Shown piece by piece: positions 21,799-30,723 of a DNA stretch of 64,000 nt (positions are counted from its first letter, which is position 1; each line of letters opens with the position of its first letter). Both the position numbers and the translations under genes were made by a program. The stretch is from Leptospira licerasiae serovar Varillal str. VAR 010. Lineage in GTDB: Bacteria; Spirochaetota; Leptospiria; Leptospirales; Leptospiraceae. The DNA is taken from the NCBI RefSeq assembly GCF_000244755.1, contig NZ_AHOO02000005.1, positions 744,001-808,000 of the forward strand. The letters run 5' to 3'. The notes under the pieces are model-generated. The model did no database searches. It was not told the DNA's origin and worked only from the letters and a program-made list of their open reading frames with translations.

Positions 21799-24073
21799 CT
21801 GCTCCTGCTTTTTTTAAGATCTTAACTATATTAGGATTTTCGTATCGATTCTTTTGAACTGCCCAGTCCATAGGAGTCCAACCAATATTATCTTTTTCGT
21901 TTACTCTTGCGCCTGCTTGGATCAAAAGTTTTAAGGATTCAGGATCTCCGCTTTCTGCAGCTTTATGAACAGGTGTCCAGCCCTCGTCATTCTTCATGTT
22001 CAGATCAGATCCTCTTTGCAAAAGTAATCTTGTGATCTCAGGAAATTGAACTGCTAAATGTAAAGGAGTCATTCCATCATTCCGAGTTGCATTTGGATCA
22101 GCCCCAGATCTTAAAAACAATACACATAATTCATAAAACCCATGAAGAACTGCTCTATGTAGAGGAGTTTCTCCTTCTCCATTTTTAGAATTTAACTCTG
22201 CTCCGATCTGTAAAAGAAAGGAAGATACTTCATAATATCCGAAACCTGCAGACTTATGAAGAGGAGTGTTATCTAAATAATCTTTTGTGTTTGGATCGGA
22301 ACCTCTTAGTACAAATCGATTGATATCATCTATTTTTCTTTGGCGAACTGATTCAAAAAAATCCGAATCTAAACTTGAATTGGTCTTAATTGAATTTCTT
22401 AAAATTTTTAAGGAATCAGGACTGATCAAGATTGTATCACTTTCCGCTAATCTTTGGGCAGCGCTTTTGCCTGAGTCGGATTGGATAGAATTCGGATTGG
22501 CTCCTAACTTAATGCAAGTATCCACTTGTGTTTTGGATTTTTTATCAATTCCTTCATGAAGAAGAAGGTCCGCAGTTTCCTGATCGAATAGATTTTTGCC
22601 AATCTGAGGAGCTGCCTTGGTTCGGAAGTGGTTGAAATATTTGATCTGCTCTTCTGAAACAAATTCGGACCGAGCTAAAATCTCTAGGATCTGTTTGAAA
22701 CCTTCTCCTATCTTTTCCGCATAATTTTTTTTGCGGTCAGGATCCGACTCTAATGCTTCCGCTAAAAAGGATTTTTCTAAATTTTGGTATGACCCTGAAA
22801 GTTTACTTTGTAGATAGGATCTCCCTGTTGTTTCGGAAGTAAGGATCTTTCTTTCTACTCTTGCCTTTAATGCGGAGGATTCAGGTCCGGACTTCAATTT
22901 GATAAGCTCGTTTCTAACAGATCTGTAATTTAAGATAGCTCCCGTAAAATCGAAATCCGCATAAAGTCGATCTCCTTCTTTCTCTTGAAGTCCAAAGATC
23001 AGAAAATTCAGTTTTTCGATCCGATCATCTAACGCTTTTTCAAACTCAGACAATCGGAAGGAAAAAGGTGTTTTAGTAGTGTAATCTTTTTTGAGATCCT
23101 TATATTCTCCATTTAATCTTTTTAAAAATGAGATCTCTCCTCCTTTCTGAGCGGCTAAGTCCATTTCGGATAATTTATCTTTATATATTAAAAAATAAGA
23201 ATTTGATATTTTTCCTCTGATATTTTTCAGATAATCCGACATTTCCGTTTTAGATCTGTCCGAAAGTCTTTGTTCCAATGCGTTTAATGTGTCCCCATAT
23301 TCTAGAATGGATTTCTCGTAGAGTTTTTCTTTTACTAGATCGTCTGCCTTGGAAAGTTTGGGCCGGATTGTTTCTATAAAACTTTTAGCGCTTTGGTCCT
23401 CTATTTTGAAATTTAGGACATTGATCTCTCCAGTTTTATCGTCTTGGATCTTGAAATTAGGAAATTCTATCTTTTCTATTGCTCCGGGAAATGCGGCTGC
23501 AAAATTGATCGCATATCTTGGATCGATTAGTTTACGTCCCGCTTCCGAAGAATAATAATCGATTTGGTATTCTGGAAATTCCAGATCGAAAGAAGTTTTG
23601 ATCGTATAAGTTAACGCGACTGAGTCCCTTTTTTGAGATCTCAAATTGATCTTATAACCTTTATTCGTTTGAAAAATAGTGCCGGAGATCAGTTCGTCTG
23701 CATCGATTGCATCTGCGATCTGCTTCATACAGATCTCGTCGCTGCAATTTAATTTTTGGCTCAGTTCTACTTGTTTGAGAAGCGCTGCCAAAGAATCGTC
23801 GTCGGCTATATTGAACTTTCCTTCAAAATTTTTTAATATAGAATTGATGATCCCGTTTCTAAATCTGCTCTCTAAATATTTAGGAACTCCACTCTCTAAT
23901 TTGAGTTTATGTATATAGATCTTTTGGACTGAATTTTCTTTCGAGAGAAGTTCTGAGCTCGAGATAAGAAAAAATAAAAAGATGCAAGCAAATTTAAAAA
24001 AACTGCTTCTTGTAGGAATTCCTACATTGTGAGATTTCCAGGTTACAGAAGGTCTTTCAAAAATAATTTCCAA
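21773..24073 (-). CDS. Secreted ankyrin-repeat protein with CsgG/LpoB-like N-terminal domain
   Basis: A 766-residue protein. A hydrophobic export segment (FACIFLFFLISS) near residue 30 is followed by a domain like the TolB/CsgG N-terminal fold (CSDEICMKQIADAIDADELISG, about residues 115-140). A long helical region (about 210-480) comes next. At least five ankyrin repeats (about 595-760) follow, with TPLH/TPVH motifs. The TTG start at 24073 is supported by a perfect AGGAGGT six bases upstream, and that AGGAGG also encodes the last two arginines of the upstream TlpA-like gene. Location is probably periplasmic. The partner bound by the repeats is unknown. Confidence 0.72.
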   Translation of the reverse strand: MEIIFERPSVTWKSHNVGIPTRSSFFKFACIFLFFLISSSELLSKENSVQKIYIHKLKLESGVPKYLESRFRNGIINSILKNFEGKFNIADDDSLAALLKQVELSQKLNCSDEICMKQIADAIDADELISGTIFQTNKGYKINLRSQKRDSVALTYTIKTSFDLEFPEYQIDYYSSEAGRKLIDPRYAINFAAAFPGAIEKIEFPNFKIQDDKTGEINVLNFKIEDQSAKSFIETIRPKLSKADDLVKEKLYEKSILEYGDTLNALEQRLSDRSKTEMSDYLKNIRGKISNSYFLIYKDKLSEMDLAAQKGGEISFLKRLNGEYKDLKKDYTTKTPFSFRLSEFEKALDDRIEKLNFLIFGLQEKEGDRLYADFDFTGAILNYRSVRNELIKLKSGPESSALKARVERKILTSETTGRSYLQSKLSGSYQNLEKSFLAEALESDPDRKKNYAEKIGEGFKQILEILARSEFVSEEQIKYFNHFRTKAAPQIGKNLFDQETADLLLHEGIDKKSKTQVDTCIKLGANPNSIQSDSGKSAAQRLAESDTILISPDSLKILRNSIKTNSSLDSDFFESVRQRKIDDINRFVLRGSDPNTKDYLDNTPLHKSAGFGYYEVSSFLLQIGAELNSKNGEGETPLHRAVLHGFYELCVLFLRSGADPNATRNDGMTPLHLAVQFPEITRLLLQRGSDLNMKNDEGWTPVHKAAESGDPESLKLLIQAGARVNEKDNIGWTPMDWAVQKNRYENPNIVKILKKAGAECQVNCVE
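24011..24026. repeat. 16-bp perfect palindrome inside the ankyrin gene 5' end
   Basis: TGTAGGAATTCCTACA is a perfect palindrome coding for part of VGIPT, just before the export segment. A related sequence, GTTGGAATTCCCAC, lies in the gap at 21742-21755 beyond the gene's 3' end. It may be a dispersed genomic element that entered the signal region, or an operator. Confidence 0.45.
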
Positions 24074-24077
24074 ACGA

Positions 24078-24590
24078 TTACCTCCTATTTTCCAGAACGG
24101 AGATCATTTTGGACCAATTCTCCTGAGTGTATCCGTATTCTTTGAATAGGACGTTTTTCTTTTGTACCACCATAGTTGTTGGAGTTCCTGGAAATTCCAA
24201 AATTCTCATACTGGTCTGTAAGCTATCAAAATATAAGGAAGCTTGCTTTTTAATCCCGAGTTCAGTCGCTAATTTGGAGACCGAACTTGGATCATCTCCC
24301 ACAAAAACGATCCAAAGATGTAACTTTCTTTTTGGATGAGATCCATTCCATTTTTTCGAATATTCCAAGAGGTTAGGAACTTCTTCTTTGCAAGGAGGAC
24401 AATCGGAACTAGTGAAATTTAGGATTACCAAATCTTCTTCCGGGATTCGGTTAAGTTCTTGATACAATGTTTTTCTTTCAAGATCCAACGAATAGAGAGG
24501 AATGTTTTGGATCTCATTTTGGTCTTTTGGAACAGAGGAAAGACTTCCGAAAGTTAACAATAAGATTAATATCCAAAGGATCGTTTTCAT
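24078..24590 (-). CDS. TlpA/ResA-like thioredoxin-fold protein
   Basis: A 170-residue protein with an N-terminal export signal (ILWILILLLTFGSLSS) and the redox motif CPPC in FTSSDCPPCKEEVPN (about residue 60). A conserved cis-Pro segment follows near PGTPTTMVV (about residue 143). It should act in the periplasm as a thiol-disulfide oxidoreductase, for example in cytochrome or envelope-protein maturation. It lies four bases upstream of the ankyrin protein start and shares its codons with that gene's ribosome-binding site, so the two are cotranslated. Confidence 0.82.
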   Translation of the reverse strand: MKTILWILILLLTFGSLSSVPKDQNEIQNIPLYSLDLERKTLYQELNRIPEEDLVILNFTSSDCPPCKEEVPNLLEYSKKWNGSHPKRKLHLWIVFVGDDPSSVSKLATELGIKKQASLYFDSLQTSMRILEFPGTPTTMVVQKKNVLFKEYGYTQENWSKMISVLENRR

Positions 24591-24707
24591 ACAAAAGCCG
24601 GACAGGAATTGTCCTTGGAAAATTGGACCCGGATTAGGTCCGATTTACTCCCGAGGTTTTTGGATTTAGAACGAAGTTCTATAAATGGAGAACGGATTTT
24701 GGATAAG

Positions 24708-25142
24708 TTAATCTTCTTCGCTTGAAAAAGTGAAAACGAAACATGCCAAGATGCTTAAGACGGATTGGTAGAATACCCAAAGCCAGATCAGTTTTACCGG
24801 GAATGCGCCGGTAAATTGAGAGATCGCTAAGGCAGGTGACACAAAAGCAGCGATTGAAAAACAGATCCCGGTGAGTAACCCGCCCAAAAGCCCGTAAGGT
24901 AATGCAGGTTTAACAAGAGATGCTAATATTCCAATGAAGAATACTTGTAAGATGTCTGCGACGATAGGCCCGATCCAAAAGACTTGGGACATAGGAACGA
25001 AGAAGTTTTTTAAGTTTGGATCAAAATAGAAAGTAGAGAATAATAAAGTTCGAAGGGAAACAGAGGCTACTTCCCAAATTCCAAGGGCAACGAAGAACCT
25101 AAGTAAGAATTGATTCCAATCTTTTGCCGTGCGTAAACCCAT
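24708..25142 (-). CDS. Small four-helix membrane protein of unknown function
   Basis: About 144 residues from the ATG at 25142 (MGLRTAKDWNQF), with four hydrophobic segments and no recognised family. The frame also has an ATG at 25178, but those extra 12 codons lie on top of a clear terminator hairpin of the upstream thiolase gene, so I prefer the shorter form. Neither start has a good Shine-Dalgarno sequence. It is followed by a 117-base gap before the TlpA-like gene. Confidence 0.55.
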   Translation of the reverse strand: MGLRTAKDWNQFLLRFFVALGIWEVASVSLRTLLFSTFYFDPNLKNFFVPMSQVFWIGPIVADILQVFFIGILASLVKPALPYGLLGGLLTGICFSIAAFVSPALAISQFTGAFPVKLIWLWVFYQSVLSILACFVFTFSSEED

Positions 25143-25149
25143 ATAAACG

Positions 25150-25174
25150 AAAAGCCCGGGGATACCGGGCTTTT
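25150..25174 (-). terminator. Rho-independent terminator after thiolase
   Basis: AAAAGCCCGG (25150-25159) / CCGGGCTTTT (25165-25174) form a 10-bp stem with a 5-base loop. On the minus strand the right arm ends in four T. It lies about 24 bases past the thiolase stop and overlaps the extended 5' end of the next open frame. Confidence 0.75.
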
Positions 25175-25197
25175 CCATTCTTTTTTGTAGAAAGAAT

Positions 25198-26463
25198 TTA
25201 TTTTCCGACTACGAACACGTAATTGGTGGTTGCAGATCCGCCAATATTGAGCATCAGTCCGTTTTTAGCGCCTTCTACTTGGTAATCACCTGCAGTTCCG
25301 GTAACTTGTTTGTAGATGTCTAACATCATTCTAACACCGGAAGCTCCTACTGGGTGTCCCGCTCCGATAAGTCCGCCGGATGGGTTGATCGGTTTTTTGC
25401 CGTGGAAGTCGATTACTCCGTCTTCGATCGCTTCGTGTTCTTTACCAGGTTGAGTGATCCCGAATGCGGAGATCGCTGCATACTCGGAAGAAGTAAAACA
25501 GTCGTGAGTTTCGAAAACGTCGATGTCCTTAGTGTTTAGACCGGAACGATCGAATGCGTCTTTAACGGTTTGACGAGTCCAAGGAAGAACCCATTTGTCT
25601 CCTTTGGATTCGGCAACTTTCGCTTCGAAAGTGATCGGAGCAACTCTGTGTCCCCATCCTTTGATCTTAGGATAAGCGGATAGTTTGGTCCCTTTTTTCT
25701 TAGCGAATTCTTCCGCGTAGTTCTTGTTAGCAAGAACTACTAACGCAGCGCCGTCGGTTACCTGAGAACAGTCGGTGATCGCAAGACGTCCACCCACTGC
25801 CATATTGAACTCTCCGCCCCTTGCGTTCGCATGTTCGTTGTTCATGAACCAAGAACGAGTTTGAGCTTTAGGGTTACGTTTAGCGTTTGCGTAATTAATT
25901 CTAGAAATTTCCGCAAGTGCTCCCATATAACGTTTTTCATCTAACTTATAACGCTCTAAAAGAACGTCTGCGAGTTTTCCGAAAAGTTTAGGGAATGGGA
26001 ATTGAACTCCCTTAGCTTCTTTTTCGTAATAAGCTGCTGTTCCTAAGAAGTCTCCTCCAACAGAAGAAGAAACTGTCTTCATGATTTCCATACCTACAAC
26101 GATCGCTACGTCATAATCTTTAGCGCGAAGTTTGGTTTGAGCAGCATCAAGAGCAACGGATCCGGAAGCACAAGCTGCTTCATAACGAGCGCCTGGAACT
26201 CCGAAGAAACAAGGATCAACTTCGGTTAAAAAAGCGCCTAAATGTCCTTGGACTGCATACTGTTCCCCGTCAAAGTTCCCTACGAAAACTCCGATACGGT
26301 TTTGTTTATTTAACTTTTTGATCTCTTCGGGAGTAAGACCAACTTTTTCTAATCCGTCTTGAACGGCTTCCCTGAACAAGGACATGAAGGTTTTTCCTTC
26401 TTTAGTCCAGTTACGTTGGAAGTCTGTTTGTTCTCCGCCGAGTACGTAAACTGCATCTTTCAT
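25198..26463 (-). CDS. Thiolase family protein (acetyl-CoA acyltransferase)
   Basis: A 421-residue thiolase. The nucleophilic cysteine lies in [13 protein letters not shown] (about residue 94). The C-terminal active-site histidine is in [20 protein letters not shown] (about residue 366), while the usual final CxG motif is replaced by LNIGGSATT, as in the SCP2/acetyl-CoA acetyltransferase branch. It should cleave 3-ketoacyl-CoA or act in the condensing direction. It follows the 3-hydroxyacyl-CoA dehydrogenase by 18 bases, forming a beta-oxidation pair, and a terminator follows it. Confidence 0.88.
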   Translation of the reverse strand: MKDAVYVLGGEQTDFQRNWTKEGKTFMSLFREAVQDGLEKVGLTPEEIKKLNKQNRIGVFVGNFDGEQYAVQGHLGAFLTEVDPCFFGVPGARYEAACASGSVALDAAQTKLRAKDYDVAIVVGMEIMKTVSSSVGGDFLGTAAYYEKEAKGVQFPFPKLFGKLADVLLERYKLDEKRYMGALAEISRINYANAKRNPKAQTRSWFMNNEHANARGGEFNMAVGGRLAITDCSQVTDGAALVVLANKNYAEEFAKKKGTKLSAYPKIKGWGHRVAPITFEAKVAESKGDKWVLPWTRQTVKDAFDRSGLNTKDIDVFETHDCFTSSEYAAISAFGITQPGKEHEAIEDGVIDFHGKKPINPSGGLIGAGHPVGASGVRMMLDIYKQVTGTAGDYQVEGAKNGLMLNIGGSATTNYVFVVGK

Positions 26464-26481
26464 GTAATCTTTCCTCCCTTA

Positions 26482-27792
26482 TTATCCTTTAAAAAGAGAA
26501 CGAGCGTCTAGAATATCTTTCAGTTGATAGAAAGGTTTCCCCGCTTTTGCCTTTGCCAATACTTCCGGAACAGGAAGTTTTGCTTTAGTGATTAGACTGA
26601 TCGCTTCCTTAGGTCCGCCTAAGAAGTCTACGAATGCAGATGCAGGCGCCCAGTTAAATCCGGTTCCCATTGCAAGGTCGCTCATTTCTTTCGTTTCTAC
26701 CACTTCTCCCACGATGGAAAGAGAGTAGCTTACGTAACGAGCGATAAAGTAACGAGCGATGTCCGCTTCAAGACCTTTCGCTTCTTTTACGATATTCATT
26801 GCGCCGATATAATCAGCTTCGCCGATCCTGCGGTTTGCTTCTTTGATAAAAGGAATATCGAATTTAGGGACCGGAACATACAGGTCACCTTTGATATCGT
26901 AATACAATTTTTCCTTTTTACCGTCAGGAGTTTTGGTCATCTTATAAAGACCTTGTCCGGACTTTCTTCCTAAGTCGCCTTTATCGATCAACTTTTGGAA
27001 ATAACCGGGAAGTTTGAATGTAGAATGCGCGGCATCTTTAGTCATCTCATAGAGGTTGTCTACGATCGCTTTGTGAACATCCAAACCTACGAAATCAGCA
27101 GTGTCCAGAGGAGCCATTGCTCTTCCGGTATATCCGCTCATGATCGCGTCGATAAGTGCGATACCACCTTTGTCGGAATATTCTTCCGCTTTGATCGCAG
27201 CCTCGTTGATGAGCTGGAATCCGATCCTGTTACCTGCGAATGCCGGAGTATCGTTCGTATAAACTACAGCGCGTCCCAGAGTGTTGTCTAAGTACTCGCC
27301 CAGTTTTTTAGTAACTTTTTTATCGTTTCCTGCGTGAGTTACCAATTCGCAAAGGATCATTTTATACGGAGGGTTGAAGAAGTGAGTTCCGTAATAATGT
27401 TTTTTACCGTCTTCGTCGAAAGCATCCGCTAAACGAGCGATAGAAAGACCGGAAGAAACGGTGGATACGATAGTGCCCGGTTTACGAGCTTTCGCGATCC
27501 TTTTGTTGATCGGTTCTTTTACTTCATAACTTTCTGCAACAAGCTCGAAAACCCAATCGGATTCGGAGACTGCTTTTTCCAGGTCTTGGTCGTAAGAACC
27601 AGGAATTAATCTAGGACGAATAGTGTCCGTTTTAATGGAAGAAATAGCTTTTTCGATCCCTTCTTTAGCTTTGTTTACGTCACGGGCCAACATATGGACT
27701 TTTGCCTTACCAAAAGCTGCCACGATAGCTGCGGATCCGGCGCCCATTGTCCCATTTGCGCCAAGAACGGTTACGGTTTTGATTTCCCTCAT
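26482..27792 (-). CDS. 3-hydroxyacyl-CoA dehydrogenase
   Basis: A 436-residue protein with an N-terminal NAD-binding segment ([22 protein letters not shown]). The catalytic histidine is in [11 protein letters not shown] (about residue 137), and the conserved [12 protein letters not shown] precedes the helical C-terminal domain, which holds [10 protein letters not shown]. There is no enoyl-CoA hydratase domain, so it is not a FadB/FadJ fusion. It oxidises L-3-hydroxyacyl-CoA to 3-ketoacyl-CoA, feeding the thiolase next door. A GAACG-N2-CGTTA palindrome lies about 125 bases upstream of the start and may regulate the operon. Confidence 0.93.
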   Translation of the reverse strand: MREIKTVTVLGANGTMGAGSAAIVAAFGKAKVHMLARDVNKAKEGIEKAISSIKTDTIRPRLIPGSYDQDLEKAVSESDWVFELVAESYEVKEPINKRIAKARKPGTIVSTVSSGLSIARLADAFDEDGKKHYYGTHFFNPPYKMILCELVTHAGNDKKVTKKLGEYLDNTLGRAVVYTNDTPAFAGNRIGFQLINEAAIKAEEYSDKGGIALIDAIMSGYTGRAMAPLDTADFVGLDVHKAIVDNLYEMTKDAAHSTFKLPGYFQKLIDKGDLGRKSGQGLYKMTKTPDGKKEKLYYDIKGDLYVPVPKFDIPFIKEANRRIGEADYIGAMNIVKEAKGLEADIARYFIARYVSYSLSIVGEVVETKEMSDLAMGTGFNWAPASAFVDFLGGPKEAISLITKAKLPVPEVLAKAKAGKPFYQLKDILDARSLFKG

Positions 27793-27914
27793 GGAATTAT
27801 ACCAACATCTCGGTTTTTGTAGAGTTAATCCTTGTTTAAAACAGGCTTTTTAGAGGGAAAGGCTTTTTTCTCCTTCGAAGCGCCTGCTTTAGCCGTTATC
27901 TATAAGACTTTGTA

Positions 27915-27926
27915 GAACGGTCGTTA
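27915..27926. promoter_or_regulatory. Palindromic operator-like site GAACG-GT-CGTTA
   Basis: GAACGGTCGTTA, followed immediately by another CGTTC half-site (27927-27931). It matches 11 of 12 bases of the site at 11933-11944 read on the opposite strand. It lies upstream of the 3-hydroxyacyl-CoA dehydrogenase start, consistent with a TetR-type lipid regulator. Confidence 0.45.
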
Positions 27927-28092
27927 CGTTCGAAATAAACACTGTTCTTCAAAAAAATCGAATTTTCCCTCGAATCAAGGAAAGTTTCACGGATTGTAGG
28001 AGTATCCGTTACCTCTTTAACGGCTATAACTCACTCAAGTGGGGGATGGGTTTTCTGAGCGCTCGTCGTCCATCTTTGTTACATTATTATGA

Positions 28093-28106
28093 GGTTTCCC
28101 GCTTGC
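28093..28106 (+). promoter_or_regulatory. Weak sigma-54-like site upstream of Amt-cyclase
   Basis: GG (28093-28094) and GC (28105-28106) are separated by exactly 10 bases, with a good -12 box (CTTGCC) but a poor -24 box (GAGGTTT rather than TGGCA). The position, 90 bases before the ATG, is reasonable for an ammonium-transporter promoter. It may be chance. Confidence 0.25.
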
Positions 28107-28195
28107 CTCTTGTTAGATTAGAATAAAATGATTCCGATAATTTAGATTGATAAGCGAAACAAATTTAGCAGGAATCATTCGGGGGAACCTTTTCT

Positions 28196-30295
28196 ATGAT
28201 CTTAGAAAAGAGCTTATTAGATATACTTTGGGTCTTGGTATGTTCAGGACTGGTGCTAATCATGCAAGGCGGTTTCCTTGTATTAGAATCCGGGCTTACT
28301 AGAGCCAAGAACTCGATTAACGTCGCTATCAAGAATGTGGCGGACTTCGGGGTCGCCACTCTTCTTTTTTACACATTCGGATTCGGACTTATGTTCGGAG
28401 TCACTTGGAACGGTCTTGTAGGGACTTCTTTATTTGCCCCTGCATTTCCGGAAGGTAAGGCTTGGCCTCCGACCTTCTTTCTATTTCAATTAGTGTTCTG
28501 TGGAACTTCTGCGACGATCGTCTCGGGAGCAGTTGCAGAAAGATTAAAGTTCCATTCTTATTTATTCGCTACTGCTCTCATCTCTGGATTGATCTATCCG
28601 ATCGCCGGTCATTGGTGTTGGGGAGGAAGCCTGACGGATGAGAATCATGGTTGGTTGGCCGCAAGAGGGTTTCATGATTTTGCAGGTTCCACTTTAGTTC
28701 ATAGCGTAGGTGGTTGGGTATCACTTTCACTTCTTCTTATCGTGGGAGCAAGGATCGGAAGATTTCCGGAGAACGAACCGCCAAAAACCGTGACCGGAAG
28801 TAATTTGCCGATGGCAATGTTAGGCGGGATTCTTCTTTGGTTCGGATGGATGGGATTTAATGGGGGAAGCACCTTAGCTTTTAACGAAAAAGTTCCGGGC
28901 ATTATACTGAACACGATCATTTCATCCGGGTTCTCTCTCATGGTTGCAATGTTGTCAGCGTGGTTGATCAAAGGATTTCCGGAGCCTACTGCTCCTTTGA
29001 ACGGTTCCTTGGCGGGACTAGTGGCAATCACTGCGGGCGCAGATTGTTTTTCTCCGATCCAATCCGCGATCATAGGTAGTATTGCGGGTTCCTTAGTCCT
29101 TCCCGCAGAAAAACTTTTAGAAAAATTAAAGATAGATGATGCAGTAGGAGCTATCCCGGTCCACTTGATCGGAGGAATTTGGGGAACGATCGCAGTTGGA
29201 ATTTTCGCCGACCTGAATCTGATCGGGCATAATGTTACCAGATCTTCTCTTCTTCTTACCCAAGTCCTAGGAATTCTTTCCGTAGGAGGATTTGCATTCG
29301 GACTTTCTTTGCTGATCTTCTATCTTATTAATAAATTTTTCCCTCTCAGGGTAGATGGGGACGAAGAAAGAATGGGACTAAACATCTCGGAGCACAAGGC
29401 AACTACCGAGTTGATCGATCTATTCTTAGCGATGGATTACCAAAGAAAGACGGGCGATCTGGCAGTGGATGTACCTGTAGAACCTTTTACCGAAGTGGGG
29501 CAAATCGCAGAACGTTACAATTTAGTTCTCGGAACGGTACGATCCACGCTTGCAGACAATGAAAAGGCAAGGGTCGAGATCGCAGATGCGTATGAAAAGG
29601 TGCGTATTGAGCAAGATAAGGCGGAAAAATTACTTTTGAATATTCTTCCGGACTCTATCGCTCAGGAATTGAAGTCAAACACAGGACTCATAGCGGATAG
29701 TTATCCGAATGTTTCCATTCTATTTGCGGATATCGTAGGCTTTACCAAAATTTCCGCGGTGATGAGGCCTGAGTCCGTCGTACGCATCTTAAACGAAGTA
29801 TTCTCTCACTTCGATATTCTGGCAGAAAAGTACGGCTTAGAGAAGATTAAGACGATAGGAGATGCATATATGGCTGTAGGAGGCCTTCCTTTGCCGAATG
29901 AGGCGCATCCTTTGCTAGTCGCTCATATGGCTTGGGATATGAAGGAACTTCTTTCCAAATTCAAACTCAAAAAAATGGGTACTAAACTGCGTATGAGGAT
30001 CGGGATTAATACCGGCCCGGTAGTTGCAGGAGTCATCGGAACGAAAAAATTCATCTACGATATCTGGGGAGATGCAGTAAATCTTGCTAGTCGCATGGAA
30101 TCTCATGGTGTTCCGGGAGAAATTCAGGTCACAGAGTCCACAGCAGAACTCATTCGATCCGATTTTGCGTTAACAGAAAGGGGAGAGATCAAGGTGAAAG
30201 GAAAAGGTTTAGTCAAAACCTTCTTAATTAGCCATCGACTACGTTCTCCTGAAGAAAGTTTTACCGATCTAGGATACTCATTCAGCGCAACTTAA
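28196..30295 (+). CDS. Ammonium transporter fused to class III adenylate cyclase
   Basis: A 699-residue fusion. Residues 1-385 are a complete Amt/MEP channel: 11 hydrophobic segments, the conserved HDFAGSTLVHSVGG, and the second pore histidine in AIPVHLIGGIWG. A short cytoplasmic part with a HAMP-like second helix (TEVGQIAERYN) and a coiled coil ending in LLLNILP connects to a class III cyclase domain (about 500-690). Metal aspartates lie in FADIVGFT and KTIGDAYM. The purine-selecting residues are the Lys of EKIKTIGD and the Asp of YDIWGDAVN, the adenylate rather than guanylate pair; NLASRM supplies the transition-state Asn and Arg. Ammonium passage or binding is therefore likely to control cAMP synthesis. 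It is monocistronic, with no GlnB gene nearby. Confidence 0.9.
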   Translation: MILEKSLLDILWVLVCSGLVLIMQGGFLVLESGLTRAKNSINVAIKNVADFGVATLLFYTFGFGLMFGVTWNGLVGTSLFAPAFPEGKAWPPTFFLFQLVFCGTSATIVSGAVAERLKFHSYLFATALISGLIYPIAGHWCWGGSLTDENHGWLAARGFHDFAGSTLVHSVGGWVSLSLLLIVGARIGRFPENEPPKTVTGSNLPMAMLGGILLWFGWMGFNGGSTLAFNEKVPGIILNTIISSGFSLMVAMLSAWLIKGFPEPTAPLNGSLAGLVAITAGADCFSPIQSAIIGSIAGSLVLPAEKLLEKLKIDDAVGAIPVHLIGGIWGTIAVGIFADLNLIGHNVTRSSLLLTQVLGILSVGGFAFGLSLLIFYLINKFFPLRVDGDEERMGLNISEHKATTELIDLFLAMDYQRKTGDLAVDVPVEPFTEVGQIAERYNLVLGTVRSTLADNEKARVEIADAYEKVRIEQDKAEKLLLNILPDSIAQELKSNTGLIADSYPNVSILFADIVGFTKISAVMRPESVVRILNEVFSHFDILAEKYGLEKIKTIGDAYMAVGGLPLPNEAHPLLVAHMAWDMKELLSKFKLKKMGTKLRMRIGINTGPVVAGVIGTKKFIYDIWGDAVNLASRMESHGVPGEIQVTESTAELIRSDFALTERGEIKVKGKGLVKTFLISHRLRSPEESFTDLGYSFSAT

Positions 30296-30444
30296 GATAG
30301 AAATGAAACATTATGAAATGTTTTAGATTGCTTTAACGAAAGAAAATGAAAAAAGGTTTTACTCTTTTGGCTCTAAGTCTTACGAGTGGAAATTTACTCT
30401 AGGAATAACGGAAAGATTCCCCAGATACAAGGAGTATCTATACC

Positions 30445-30711
30445 ATGGTAGCTAAGAAGAAAGCAAAGAAAAAAGCCGCACCTAAGAAGAAAGCGGCAAA
30501 GAAGAAAGTAGCGAAAAAAAAGGTCGTTAAAGCCACTAAGAAGAAAGCAGTTAAGAAGAAGTCTGCGCCTAAAAAGAAAGTAGTTAAGAAAAAAGCTGCT
30601 CCAAAGAAACCGGCGCCTCGTCCTGCTGCTCCAGTTGCGACCCCAGAACCTACGCCTGCACCAAGCCTGTTCCCAACTGGCGGTTCCAGCGAAGGAGAGA
30701 GCAACATCTAA
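30445..30711 (+). CDS. Lys/Ala-rich histone H1-like protein
   Basis: An 88-residue protein. The first 55 residues are almost entirely lysine, alanine and valine in repeats such as KKKAAPKKKAAKKK. A Pro/Ala segment and an acidic tail ending SSEGESNI follow. It resembles bacterial histone H1-like/Hc1-type DNA-binding proteins and should coat DNA non-specifically. The ATG at 30445 follows AAGGAG by ten bases. A terminator overlaps its last codons. Low complexity makes homology assignment weak. Confidence 0.72.
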   Translation: MVAKKKAKKKAAPKKKAAKKKVAKKKVVKATKKKAVKKKSAPKKKVVKKKAAPKKPAPRPAAPVATPEPTPAPSLFPTGGSSEGESNI

Positions 30712-30723
30712 TTGCTCTTTTTT
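30698..30723 (+). terminator. Rho-independent terminator overlapping the histone-like gene stop
   Basis: AGAGCAA (30698-30704) / TTGCTCT (30712-30718) form a 7-bp stem with a 7-base loop, followed by five further T. The right arm includes the TTG proposed as the start of the next gene. Confidence 0.65.

Larger units (their letters stand above)
27793..28195. other. Divergent intergenic region, beta-oxidation versus Amt-cyclase
   Basis: A 403-base gap without a supported gene. It contains the operator-like palindrome at 27915-27926, a short inverted repeat ACGGAT/ATCCGT near 27990-28012, a distant pair AGCCGTTA/TAACGGCT, and a possible sigma-54 site near 28093-28106. No RNA gene was recognised. 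Confidence 0.4.

Noticed and set aside
30346..30402. 18-residue ORF beginning MKKGFTLLAL, like a signal peptide
   Set aside because: It stops after 18 codons, has no clear ribosome site and no continuation in another frame that fits; probably chance or a decayed remnant.
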